Assembly: GCF_000255295.1 (NCBI RefSeq) | Contig: NC_017030.1 | Location: forward strand, 2,852,001-2,916,000 | Origin: Corallococcus coralloides DSM 2259 | GTDB lineage: Bacteria > Myxococcota > Myxococcia > Myxococcales > Myxococcaceae | Direction of reading: 5' to 3' | DNA length: 64,000 bases | Part shown: positions 32,468 through 40,345 of the stretch, piece by piece | Position numbering within the stretch: position 1 is the stretch's first letter | Layout of the letters: every line of letters starts with the position of its first letter | The notes under the pieces: model-generated | Seen by the model: only the letters and a program-made list of their open reading frames with translations | Databases searched by the model: none | Told to the model about the DNA's origin: nothing | Made by a program: the position numbers and the translations under genes

Positions 32468-32935
32468 ATGAGAAAAGATTGGACCTGGCCTACTGAGGCA
32501 TTGGCCGGCGTTGTTTCGGGCCTGGAGTTGCTCGGCCCGGAGTTGTCGCAGGAACTGCGCGACCAATGGTGGCAGACCTTCCTGCCTGGATTGTCCACGT
32601 CAGGGCCATTTTATTCTTTCATTTTTGACTTCGCCAAGAAGGTCCAGGTGAAGATCGCTCTGAAGGCAGAGGTGCACTACTCGCGGCAGCAGCAGGGCGG
32701 TGTATTCCACGTCGTGTCCGAGCCCTTGCTTCCGGTCCTTCGCATCGAGGCTGCGTCACCCCCGCCCCTGAACATCCTGGAGGCAATGGTCTGGGAGCCT
32801 CCGAGACTCGGATCCCCTGGGTGGTGCGCCATCTGCCCCGAGTCCATGGAGTGGTCCATGGTCGTGGCGCATGACGGCCCGTTCTTCCTGAAACCCGCGC
32901 CCTGCATGGATCCGCCCTTCGAGGACTCTCCGTAG
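32468..32935 (+). CDS. hypothetical protein closing the small-gene island
   Basis: The protein has 155 residues from ATG 32468, which has GAGAGG six bases upstream; a GTG at 32462 is also in frame. It has no signal peptide or membrane helix. The N-terminal part is helical and Trp-rich (RKDWTWP, DQWWQTF), and the C-terminal part is Pro-rich with four Met/Cys-containing turns (GWCAICPESMEW). No family is recognised. Confidence 0.6.
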   Translation: MRKDWTWPTEALAGVVSGLELLGPELSQELRDQWWQTFLPGLSTSGPFYSFIFDFAKKVQVKIALKAEVHYSRQQQGGVFHVVSEPLLPVLRIEAASPPPLNILEAMVWEPPRLGSPGWCAICPESMEWSMVVAHDGPFFLKPAPCMDPPFEDSP

Positions 32936-32957
32936 GACGGGGTTCATCCTCCACCCA

Positions 32958-32975
32958 CCCCGTGCTAAAACGGGG
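32958..32975 (+). promoter_or_regulatory. hairpin occluding the ribosome site of the amidohydrolase gene
   Basis: CCCCGT (32958-32963), six-base loop, ACGGGG (32970-32975), directly followed by ATGTCCATG. The only Shine-Dalgarno-like GGGG is within the 3' arm, so the stem would hide it from ribosomes. Confidence 0.4.
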
Positions 32976-32981
32976 ATGTCC

Positions 32982-34310
32982 ATGGAAGGCCGACTGCTTC
33001 TGAAGAACTGCGCCGTGTTCCGTGCGGACGGTCGCGTCCGCCACGGCATGGCCGTCGTGGTCGAAGAGGGCATCATCCGCCGCGTCGCCCCGGACGCCGA
33101 GGTGCCCGTGCTCCCCGGTGACTGGGAAGTGGCCTGTCGAGGCCGCCTCGTCGCCCCCGGGCTCGTGGACTGTCACTCGCACATGGTCAACGGGCAGCTC
33201 TTGCCCCCCAATGGCGACTTCCTCCTGCGCCAGCCCCGCTCGCGCCTGGAGCGCATGCGTTCGGTGGCCAACCTCCTCACCGCCGAGGACGTGGAGGTCC
33301 TGGCCCGCTTCGCCTCCGCCCGCGCGCTGCTCGATGGCGTCAGCCTCGTCGTGGACCACCTGTCGTGCCCCACCGACGTCGCCGGTGGCCTGGAGGCCCA
33401 GGCCCGCGCCGCGAACGCGCTGGGCATTCGACTCGTCACGTCCCACTCCACGCACAGCCTGGATGGCGCGGATGTGGCCAACGCCCAGGCGGACGCCAAC
33501 GCAGACTTCGTCCGCCGCTACCGCGAACACCCCCGCGTCCGTGGCGCGCTCGGCTTCCATGCGTCCTACACCTGCGAGGATGCCCTCCTTTCCCGCATCG
33601 CGGGGCTGCGCAAGGAGCTGAACGCCGCCGTCGTGTTCCACCTGGCGGAGAACGAGGACGACCTCTCCACCACCTACGCCACGCACGGCCGCCGCGTCGT
33701 GCCGCGCCTGGACGCGCTGGGCCTCTTGGGCCCCCACGCCATCGCCGGCTACCCGCGCGCCGTGGAGCGCTCCGAGTCCGAGCGGCTGGCCGCCTCCGGC
33801 ACCTTCATCGCCCTCACACCCCGCGCCACCCGCTCCATGGACCGCGCGGCCGAGTCCGCCGACGGCGCGCTGTCCAGCCTCCACCTCGTGGGCCTGGGCA
33901 CCGGCGGCCATGGCACCCTCCAGGAGGAGCTGGCCGGGGCGCTCGTCAGCATGCTGTCCCTGGCGCGCTCCGGGCGCATGCCGGACCTGGATGACTCGCT
34001 GGCGCACCTGTTCGTCAGCGGCCCCGCGGAGCTGTGCACCCGCCTGTACGGCAAGCCGTCGGGCGGCGTGGAGGAGGGCAGCATCGCGGACCTCGTCGTC
34101 TACGACGCCATCCCCGCCGCGGACCCGGAGACGGGCTACTCGCCCTTCCTCCTGGGGCAGCTGACCGCCGCCCGCGTGGCGTGGACCATCGTGGATGGCC
34201 GCGTCTGCGTCCGCGAGGGACAGCTGCTGGGCAGCGACTTCGTGGACCTGGCCCGCGACGCCGCTGCCGCGCTCGGCCGTGTCTGGTCCCGCGCACGGCT
34301 GGGTTCGTAG
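32982..34310 (+). CDS. amidohydrolase-superfamily protein, SsnA-like, active site incomplete
   Basis: This protein of about 442 residues has the amidohydrolase TIM barrel. The N-terminal metal motif DCHSH, the GVSLVVDH segment and LGFHAS / VFHLAENED align with SsnA and chlorohydrolase-type enzymes. Two expected elements are missing: the histidine of the usual LVAHGLYLS-type segment (here IAGYPRAVE) and the catalytic Asp of LGTDG (here LGTGGHG). It may have lost hydrolase activity or use altered chemistry. I prefer ATG 32982, six bases after GGGG, over ATG 32976, which abuts it. The following methyltransferase gene starts 14 bases downstream. Confidence 0.8.
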   Translation: MEGRLLLKNCAVFRADGRVRHGMAVVVEEGIIRRVAPDAEVPVLPGDWEVACRGRLVAPGLVDCHSHMVNGQLLPPNGDFLLRQPRSRLERMRSVANLLTAEDVEVLARFASARALLDGVSLVVDHLSCPTDVAGGLEAQARAANALGIRLVTSHSTHSLDGADVANAQADANADFVRRYREHPRVRGALGFHASYTCEDALLSRIAGLRKELNAAVVFHLAENEDDLSTTYATHGRRVVPRLDALGLLGPHAIAGYPRAVERSESERLAASGTFIALTPRATRSMDRAAESADGALSSLHLVGLGTGGHGTLQEELAGALVSMLSLARSGRMPDLDDSLAHLFVSGPAELCTRLYGKPSGGVEEGSIADLVVYDAIPAADPETGYSPFLLGQLTAARVAWTIVDGRVCVREGQLLGSDFVDLARDAAAALGRVWSRARLGS

Positions 34311-34324
34311 GGTAGAAGGGGCGC

Positions 34325-35311
34325 GTGAGTGCCCTGCCTCCCCGCCTCGTGGACCTGCTGCGCGCCTCCCGCGCCCGCCGGGGTCCGCTGCTCGCTGACT
34401 CCGCCACCTCGGCCTTCCGCCTGCTGAATGGCGCCGCGGACGGCGTGCCGGACGTGACCGCGGACCTCTTCGGCGACGTCGTCGTGGTCAGCCTCTACCG
34501 GGACCTGACCGATGCCGAGGAGGTCACCCTGCTCGATGCCGCCGTCGCCGCATGGACACCCCGGAGCGTCTACCTGAAGCGCCGCCCGCGTGAGGCCCGT
34601 GTGCTCGCCAACGTGGCGAAGGACGCGCTCGCTCCGGAGTCCGCCGCGCGGGGTGAACCCGTGGAGGACTTCGTCGCGAAGGAGAACGGCCTGTCCTTCC
34701 ACATCCACCCCGGACAGGGCCTCTCCGTGGGCCTCTACCTGGACATGCGCGACACCCGCGCGTGGCTCCAGGCCCAGGCCTCCGGCCTCACCGTGCTCAA
34801 CCTCTTCGCGTACACCTGCGCCTTCGGCGTCGCCGCGACCGCCGGGGGCGCGAAGCGCGTGCTCAACATGGACGCCAGCCGCCGCGTGCTCGAGTGGGGC
34901 GAGGAGAACGCGCGCCTCAACGGCCAGGCCGTGGATCGCTACGACTACGTGGCGGGCGATGTCTTCGATTGGCTCGGGCGGCTCGCGAAGAAGGGGGAGT
35001 CCTTCGACGTCGTGGTCGCGGACCCTCCGTCGTTCTCCACCACCAAGACGACGCGCTTCTCCGCCGCTCGCGACTACGCCCGGCTGGCCGAGGCCGCCGC
35101 GAAGGTGGTGGCTCCCAGGGGCCGGCTGGTCGCCTGCTGCAACCTGGCGGGACTGCCTTCGCGCCGCTTCGAAGCCATGGTGCTGGAAGGCGTGACGCGG
35201 GCTGGCAGGAACGGGAAGACAGTGGGGTCGCTCGGTCCCTCGGGGCTCGACTTTCCGACACCTCCGGGTGAGGAACCGGCGCTCAAGGTGCACGTCGTCC
35301 AACTTCGTTAG
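34325..35311 (+). CDS. RlmI-like SAM-dependent methyltransferase (23S rRNA m5C type)
   Basis: The protein has 328 residues from a GTG start. The fold matches the RlmI/RlmK family: an N-terminal substrate-binding part, then a Rossmann methyltransferase domain with the SAM motif LNLFAYTCAFGVAA (about residue 155), an acidic ribose-binding NMDAS, and a DPPSFS motif near residue 237. Enzymes of this family methylate a cytosine in 23S rRNA. It is shorter than E. coli RlmI (about 396 residues) and seems to lack the N-terminal PUA domain, so its target may differ. It may be co-transcribed with the amidohydrolase gene. Confidence 0.82.
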   Translation: MSALPPRLVDLLRASRARRGPLLADSATSAFRLLNGAADGVPDVTADLFGDVVVVSLYRDLTDAEEVTLLDAAVAAWTPRSVYLKRRPREARVLANVAKDALAPESAARGEPVEDFVAKENGLSFHIHPGQGLSVGLYLDMRDTRAWLQAQASGLTVLNLFAYTCAFGVAATAGGAKRVLNMDASRRVLEWGEENARLNGQAVDRYDYVAGDVFDWLGRLAKKGESFDVVVADPPSFSTTKTTRFSAARDYARLAEAAAKVVAPRGRLVACCNLAGLPSRRFEAMVLEGVTRAGRNGKTVGSLGPSGLDFPTPPGEEPALKVHVVQLR

Positions 35312-35344
35312 CGCCTCCGGGCGGGGCGCGGCTACATTGCTTCC

Positions 35345-36565
35345 ATGGCTCCCGCCGCCTCCTCGCCCCCGCGCGATGCGTTCCGCTTCGGCAACTACCG
35401 GCTCATCGATCGGATTGCCGTGGGGGGCATGGCGGAGATCTTCCTCGCGCACCAGTTGGATGCCAGCGGTGACGAGACGCCCATCGTCATCAAGCGCATC
35501 CGCCCGCATCTGTCCAAGCACGCGGCCTTCGTGAAGATGTTCCTCAACGAGGCGCGGCTGGCCGCCCAGCTCAACCACCCCAACATCGTGCAGATCCACG
35601 ACCTGGGGAAGATCGTCGACAGCTACTTCATCGCCATGGAGTACGTGTCCGGCCGCGACATGCGCCGCGTCGTGCCCAAGGCCGAGTCCCTGGGGATTCC
35701 CTTCCCCATGGTGTACGCGCTGAAGATCGCATCCTGCGTCTGCGCGGGCCTGCACTACGCGCACCAGAAGAAGGACCGCTACGGCAACCCGCTCAACATC
35801 GTCCACCGCGACGTGACGCCGGAGAACATCGTCGTCGCGTTCGACGGCTCGGTGAAGGTGCTGGACTTCGGCATCGCCAAGGCCGCCAACCAGGTGGAGG
35901 AGACGCGGTCGGGGGAAATCAAGGGCAAGCTCAGCTACCTCTCCCCGGAGCAGTGTCTGGGCCGGCCGCTGGACTGCCGCAGCGACATCTTCTCGCTGGG
36001 CACCGTCCTCTACGAGTGGCTCACCGGCTTCAAGTTGTTCACCGGCGAATCCGACGTCGCCGTCATGCGCAGCATCACCGAAGCGAAAATCTACGCGCCG
36101 TCGTACTTCCGCGAGGACCTGCCGGAGCGCGTGGAGGCCATCCTGATGCGCGCGCTCGCCCGCGATCGCGAACGGCGCTACCAGACGGCGCTGGAGATGC
36201 AGCGCGACCTGGACGCCTTCCTGGAGTCCTACGACTTCACGCCCTCGCCGCTGCACCTGGCCAACTTCGTCAAGCAGCTCTTCGAGGACGAGCGCCCGCA
36301 GGAATTGAAGCGCCTGTCCACGCGCCAGTCCTCCGCGCCCACGTCGGAGATGGCGCTGGAGCTGGCGGAGGTGGCGGCGCACGTGGATGGCCCGCCCACG
36401 GAGGCCATGCGCATGGATGATCTCCCCGCCACCGAGCCGCGCCTGCTCGCGCTGACGTTGGATCCGGCGCTGTACGAGAAGCTGGAGTCCCAGGCGCGCA
36501 AGGCGAATGTCTCCCTGGCGAAGCTCGCGGCGGATGTGCTGGAGGGATGGCTGAAGTCGCGCTGA
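35345..36565 (+). CDS. Hanks-type serine/threonine protein kinase
   Basis: The protein has 406 residues. The kinase domain spans about 15-290, with glycine loop VGGMAEIF, ATP Lys in VIKRI, catalytic HRDVTPEN, metal-binding DFGIAK and the APE-equivalent LSPEQ. The remaining 110 residues are Ala/Glu-rich and end in a small helical segment (LYEKLESQARKANVSLAKLAADVLEGWLKS) resembling a ribbon-helix-helix or dimerisation unit. It has no transmembrane segment and is therefore cytoplasmic. All catalytic residues are present, so it should be active. Its substrate is unknown. truA follows 25 bases later. Confidence 0.93.
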   Translation: MAPAASSPPRDAFRFGNYRLIDRIAVGGMAEIFLAHQLDASGDETPIVIKRIRPHLSKHAAFVKMFLNEARLAAQLNHPNIVQIHDLGKIVDSYFIAMEYVSGRDMRRVVPKAESLGIPFPMVYALKIASCVCAGLHYAHQKKDRYGNPLNIVHRDVTPENIVVAFDGSVKVLDFGIAKAANQVEETRSGEIKGKLSYLSPEQCLGRPLDCRSDIFSLGTVLYEWLTGFKLFTGESDVAVMRSITEAKIYAPSYFREDLPERVEAILMRALARDRERRYQTALEMQRDLDAFLESYDFTPSPLHLANFVKQLFEDERPQELKRLSTRQSSAPTSEMALELAEVAAHVDGPPTEAMRMDDLPATEPRLLALTLDPALYEKLESQARKANVSLAKLAADVLEGWLKSR

Positions 36566-36590
36566 CCGCGTGCCTTGGCTTGCCTTGCCC

Positions 36591-37391
36591 ATGCCCCGGC
36601 TGAAGTTGACGCTCGAATACGAAGGCACCCGGTACGTGGGCTGGCAGGTGCAGCCCAATGGCCCGTCCATCCAGTCCACGCTCCAGGACGCGCTCCAGAA
36701 GCTCCTGGGCGAAGAACGCGTGTTCGTGGCCTCCGCCGGACGCACCGACTCGGGCGTGCACGCGACGGGGCAGGTGGCCAGCTTCGACACGCAGCGCGTG
36801 CTGCCAATGAAGGCCTACACCATGGGCCTCAACAGCATCCTCCCGCCGGACATCGCGGTGGTGGCCGCGGAGGAGGTGTCGCCGGAGTTCGACCCGCGCC
36901 GTTGGTCGCGCGGCAAGCGCTACCGCTACCGGGTGAGCAACCGGCGCACGCGCTCTCCACTGCTGCGCACGACGCACTGGGAGCTGTTCGCCCCGCTGGA
37001 CGTGGAGGCCATGCGCCGCGCGGCCCAGGCGCTCGTGGGCCGGCATGACTTCTCCGCGTTCCGCGCCGCGGACTGCCAGGCGAAGCACGCGGTGCGCGAA
37101 ATCCGGCAGGTGCGCGTGGAGGGCGCCTCCGGCGACACGGTGGCCTTCGTGGTGGAGGGCACCGCCTTCCTCAAGCACATGGTGCGCAACCTGGTGGGCA
37201 CGCTGGTGGAGGTGGGCAAGGGCCGCCGCCCCGAGGCCTGGGTGGCCGAAGTGCTGGCCTCGCGCGAGCGCAAGCTGGCCGGGGTCACCGCGCCGCCGCA
37301 GGGGCTGGTGATGGAGGAGGTCTTCTACGGCGACGGCCCGCCTCCTCGCTCGGCGGGGGACGCGGCTGTCGGGGAAGAGGACGAAGGGTGA
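36591..37391 (+). CDS. truA: tRNA pseudouridine(38-40) synthase
   Basis: The protein has 266 residues. The TruA signature AGRTDSGVHA carries the catalytic Asp (about residue 50). Other family motifs are LEYEGTRYVGWQ at the N-terminus, GKRYRY, and FLKHMVRNLVG near residue 200. It converts uridines 38-40 of the tRNA anticodon stem to pseudouridine. The C-terminus has a short acidic extension. ATG 36591 gives the normal family start; a frame from 36570 adds seven residues. Confidence 0.97.
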   Translation: MPRLKLTLEYEGTRYVGWQVQPNGPSIQSTLQDALQKLLGEERVFVASAGRTDSGVHATGQVASFDTQRVLPMKAYTMGLNSILPPDIAVVAAEEVSPEFDPRRWSRGKRYRYRVSNRRTRSPLLRTTHWELFAPLDVEAMRRAAQALVGRHDFSAFRAADCQAKHAVREIRQVRVEGASGDTVAFVVEGTAFLKHMVRNLVGTLVEVGKGRRPEAWVAEVLASRERKLAGVTAPPQGLVMEEVFYGDGPPPRSAGDAAVGEEDEG

Positions 37392-37413
37392 GAGTGCGAT
37401 AGGCTTTCGGGCC

Positions 37414-38124
37414 GTGAGCTCCAAGCCCAGTGTCCTCGAACCCCTGCGCGTCCGCGTCCGCCGCTTCCAGTTCATCGTCGGACTGGGCTTCCTGTCGCTG
37501 GTGGTGGGCGCCATGCTCAGCGTGTCGCTGGTGCTGCGGCTGCACGCGCGGGTGAACGCGCTGCCGTCCGACTTCCTGCGCATTCCGGTGGCGGTGGTGC
37601 TGGAGGACCTGTGGGTGCTCGCGGTGCTGCCGGTGCTCTGCTACGGCGCCGCGCGCATCGTCGCGCTGCGCACGTGGACCACCGCCGTGGGGGCCGCGGT
37701 GTCCGGCGGCGTGTTCGTGATCGCGCTCAACTTTGTGCGCGACGGCTTCGAGGGACTCGCCACGGGCTGGGGCTTCGCGTCGGCATTGAGGATCGTGGCC
37801 TTCGTGGGAGGCATCCTGCTGAGCGCCCGGGCCATCCGCGCGGGCCGTGCCGCCGCCGAGAAGGGCTCCGCGGAAGCCGAGGCGAAGGCCGCCGCCCGCA
37901 AGTCGGAGTACGACGAGTTCCTCAAGGCTGCGGAAGCCGGGGGCGCGAGGCTGGAACAGCGCGAGGGGAGCGCCGCCGCCGAAGCTCCGGCCGCATCCCA
38001 GGGAACGCCCGCCGTTGGGGATTCCGCCGCGACGCAGGCACCTGCCGCCACCGCCCAGACGGGCGATGCGAGCAGCGTGGGAGAGGCCACCTCGAGCGAC
38101 GTGCCGAAGACGCCCGCGGCTTGA
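37414..38124 (+). CDS. membrane protein with Ala/Glu-rich tail
   Basis: This 236-residue protein starts at GTG 37414. Four hydrophobic segments lie in the first 145 residues (for example FIVGLGFLSLVVGAMLSVSLV and LEDLWVLAVLPVLCYGAA). The C-terminal third is low-complexity and hydrophilic, rich in A, E, T and S, and probably disordered. No family is recognised. It follows truA by 22 bases and may be co-transcribed with it. Confidence 0.75.
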   Translation: MSSKPSVLEPLRVRVRRFQFIVGLGFLSLVVGAMLSVSLVLRLHARVNALPSDFLRIPVAVVLEDLWVLAVLPVLCYGAARIVALRTWTTAVGAAVSGGVFVIALNFVRDGFEGLATGWGFASALRIVAFVGGILLSARAIRAGRAAAEKGSAEAEAKAAARKSEYDEFLKAAEAGGARLEQREGSAAAEAPAASQGTPAVGDSAATQAPAATAQTGDASSVGEATSSDVPKTPAA

Positions 38125-38167
38125 GCGCGCGGGACGGGCTCGGCCGCACGGATGACGGCCAACGACA

Positions 38168-38200
38168 GAGGCGGCCCCGGCTCCTCGCCGAAGCCGCCTC
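38168..38200. terminator. hairpin between the membrane-protein gene and argC
   Basis: GAGGCGGC (38168-38175) pairs with GCCGCCTC (38193-38200) between convergent stop codons and could end transcription on both strands, including the arginine operon. No T tract is present. Confidence 0.55.
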
Positions 38201-38212
38201 GGGCTCAACGAC

Positions 38213-39283
38213 CTACGGGTAGCAGGCCGCCTGGCGCAGGCCGGTGTCCTCGGGGAAGCCGAGGGCCACGTTGAAGTTCTGCACGGCCTGGCCGGCCATG
38301 CCCTTCACCAGGTTGTCCAGCGCCGCCATCACCGCCACGGAGCGGCCCTTCGTCGCCACGGAGATGTCGCAGAAATTGCTGCCCGCCACGGCCGCCACGC
38401 GCGGCGTGCCCTCCACGATGCGCACGAACTTCGAGCCCTCGTAGTAGCGGCGGTACTTCTCCGTCAGCGACTGCGTCACCACCGCGCCGCCGTGCTCCGG
38501 CCACTCGAACTGCACCGTGGCGAAGATGCCGCGCACCATGGGCGCCGAGTGCGGCACGAAGGCCAGCCGGTGCCGCTGCGCGCCGTGCGCCACCAGCATC
38601 ACCTCCACCTCCGCCTCGTGCTGGTGCTCCAGCGGCTTGTACGCGCGGAAGTCATGCGCGCGCGTCGGGTGGTGCGTGCCCTCGCCCGGCAGCGAACCGG
38701 AGCCGGACGAGCCCGTCACACCCGACACCGCCAGCAGCCCCAGCCCTGGCGTGGCCGCGATGGGCAGGAGCGCCAGCTGCACCGCCGTGGCGAAGCAGCC
38801 CGGGTTGGCGATGCGCTTCGCCGTCTTCACCTGCTCGCGCTTCCACTCCGTGAGGCCGTAGGTGAACGTGCCCAGCAGGTCCGGCGCCGGGTGCGGCCGG
38901 CCGTAGGCGCCCGCGTACCGGCCCGGGTGGTCCAGGCGGAAGTCGGACGACAGGTCCACCAGCAGCAGCCGGTCCGTGAGGCCCGCGTCCGCCCACTGCT
39001 TCTCCATCCCGGCGAACTGCGACGCCAGGTCGCCGTGCCCCAGCGCGCTGAACACCACCGGGCGCTGCGAGTCCGCCAGCCAGCGCCAGTCCGGCTCCGC
39101 CTCGAAGCGGCCGTCCACCAGGCCGCGCAGGTGTGGGTGCACCTTGTGGATGGGCGAACCCGCGTGGTGCCGGGACACCACGCGGATGCCGGCGTTGCCG
39201 GGGTGGCCCGCGAGCAGCCGCAACAGCTCGCCTCCGCCGAAACCGGAGGCCCCCAGGATGTAGATGTGCGCAGGCGACGTCAT
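38213..39283 (-). CDS. argC: N-acetyl-gamma-glutamyl-phosphate reductase
   Basis: The protein has 356 residues. The NAD(P)-binding start YILGASGFGGGELLRLL and the catalytic Cys in NPGCFAT (about residue 158) identify ArgC, followed by GSSGSGS and the His-containing HRLAFVPHSAPMVRG segment. It reduces N-acylglutamyl phosphate to the semialdehyde, the third step of arginine synthesis. It is the last gene of the minus-strand operon; its ATG overlaps the DUF1611 gene stop (ATGA), so the two are translationally coupled. Substrate acyl group (acetyl or succinyl) cannot be decided from this sequence. Confidence 0.93.
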   Translation of the reverse strand: MTSPAHIYILGASGFGGGELLRLLAGHPGNAGIRVVSRHHAGSPIHKVHPHLRGLVDGRFEAEPDWRWLADSQRPVVFSALGHGDLASQFAGMEKQWADAGLTDRLLLVDLSSDFRLDHPGRYAGAYGRPHPAPDLLGTFTYGLTEWKREQVKTAKRIANPGCFATAVQLALLPIAATPGLGLLAVSGVTGSSGSGSLPGEGTHHPTRAHDFRAYKPLEHQHEAEVEVMLVAHGAQRHRLAFVPHSAPMVRGIFATVQFEWPEHGGAVVTQSLTEKYRRYYEGSKFVRIVEGTPRVAAVAGSNFCDISVATKGRSVAVMAALDNLVKGMAGQAVQNFNVALGFPEDTGLRQAACYP

Positions 39284-40341
39284 GACTTCCTCCCCGCTCC
39301 CAGCTTGGGCGCGAGCTTCTCCACGATGAGATTCCCCAGGGCGTTCGGATCCGCGCGCGCGTTGCGAGCGGGCAGCCCCACCACCTGCTCCACGAAGCGC
39401 ACGCCCACCGCGTTGTCCGTCGCGGGCCCGGCCACCATGTCCATCTCGATGCCGTACACCTCGCGCAGGTGCCGCACGCCGCCGGCCGCGCCCACGGGGT
39501 CGTTCGCGCACAGGATGTACGCGCCGCCCAGCGCCTTGAGCTCCGGGTCCGCCAGGATGGCCTGCACGCCGTACTCACCCATGATGCCGTCGCCCGTCTC
39601 CGCGACGATGACGTCCACGTCCTGGGCCGCCATCTCCGAAAAGACGATCCGCGCCACCTTGGACGCGGTGCGCGCGCCGGTGCACACGACGCCCGCGTCG
39701 GTGAAGTCCATCACCACGTCCGCGCCGCTGTCCTGCATGGACAGGGTGTCACGCATCAGCGACACGCCCGTGAGCTTCGCGCCGCCCACGCGGTAGCCCG
39801 CCTGGGAGAGCTTCCGCACCACCACGCTGGCCGCGTACGTCTTGCCCGCGTTCATGCAGGTGCCCACCACGTACACCACCGGGCACGTCACCGCCCGCGA
39901 CGTGCCCTTGAGCGCGCCGGTGGAGATGTGCGCGTGCTGGCCCGCGCGCGACTGGAACTCCGGGAAGGTGAGGACCTGGCCCAGCACCTCCGCCTCGAAC
40001 GGCGCGCCCACGCCCGGGTTGTGCGACGTGCACTTCCCGATGACGCCGCCCATGTTGAGGATGTGGAGCCTGTCGCCCACCGTGACGGACGCGGGCACGA
40101 TGCCCTCGTAGCCGTGCAGGGCGTTGCGGTGGCCCAGCGCGCCCACGACGATGTCGCCCGCGTGGAGCGTGACGAGCCGGCCGTTCACGTCCTCCAGCTG
40201 GTTGTAGACGCTCTTCTCCCCGTGGATGCGCACCGCGATGACGGCGCCTTCCTCGCACTTGACCTCATCCGTGAGGTGCACCGTGCGCCCCACCTGGAGG
40301 TTGCGCGTGACACTTCCCACCTTGTCGACGTGGATCTTCAT
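39280..40341 (-). CDS. DUF1611-family P-loop protein, DgcN-like, in the arginine operon
   Basis: The protein has 353 residues. The N-terminal 145 residues are beta-rich (HLTDEVKCEEGAVIAVRI, GDRLHILNMGGVIG). The C-terminal domain begins with a P-loop, GTCMNAGKT (residues 160-168), and continues with GGAKLTGVSL and IVAETGDGIMG, as in DUF1611. A characterised DUF1611 member, DgcN, is an N-acetyltransferase acting on D-glutamate. This gene lies between argG and argC, four bases after argG and overlapping argC by four, so it belongs to the operon. No argA or argJ is present, and it may supply the initial N-acylation of L-glutamate. The family call is firm; the function is inference. ATG 40341 was chosen over an upstream frame that overlaps argG. 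Confidence 0.8.
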   Translation of the reverse strand: MKIHVDKVGSVTRNLQVGRTVHLTDEVKCEEGAVIAVRIHGEKSVYNQLEDVNGRLVTLHAGDIVVGALGHRNALHGYEGIVPASVTVGDRLHILNMGGVIGKCTSHNPGVGAPFEAEVLGQVLTFPEFQSRAGQHAHISTGALKGTSRAVTCPVVYVVGTCMNAGKTYAASVVVRKLSQAGYRVGGAKLTGVSLMRDTLSMQDSGADVVMDFTDAGVVCTGARTASKVARIVFSEMAAQDVDVIVAETGDGIMGEYGVQAILADPELKALGGAYILCANDPVGAAGGVRHLREVYGIEMDMVAGPATDNAVGVRFVEQVVGLPARNARADPNALGNLIVEKLAPKLGAGRKS

Positions 40342-40345
40342 GTCA

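Noticed and set aside
34136-36790. 884-residue minus-strand open frame opposite the methyltransferase, kinase and truA genes
   Set aside because: It spans three well-supported genes on the other strand and has shadow-like composition.
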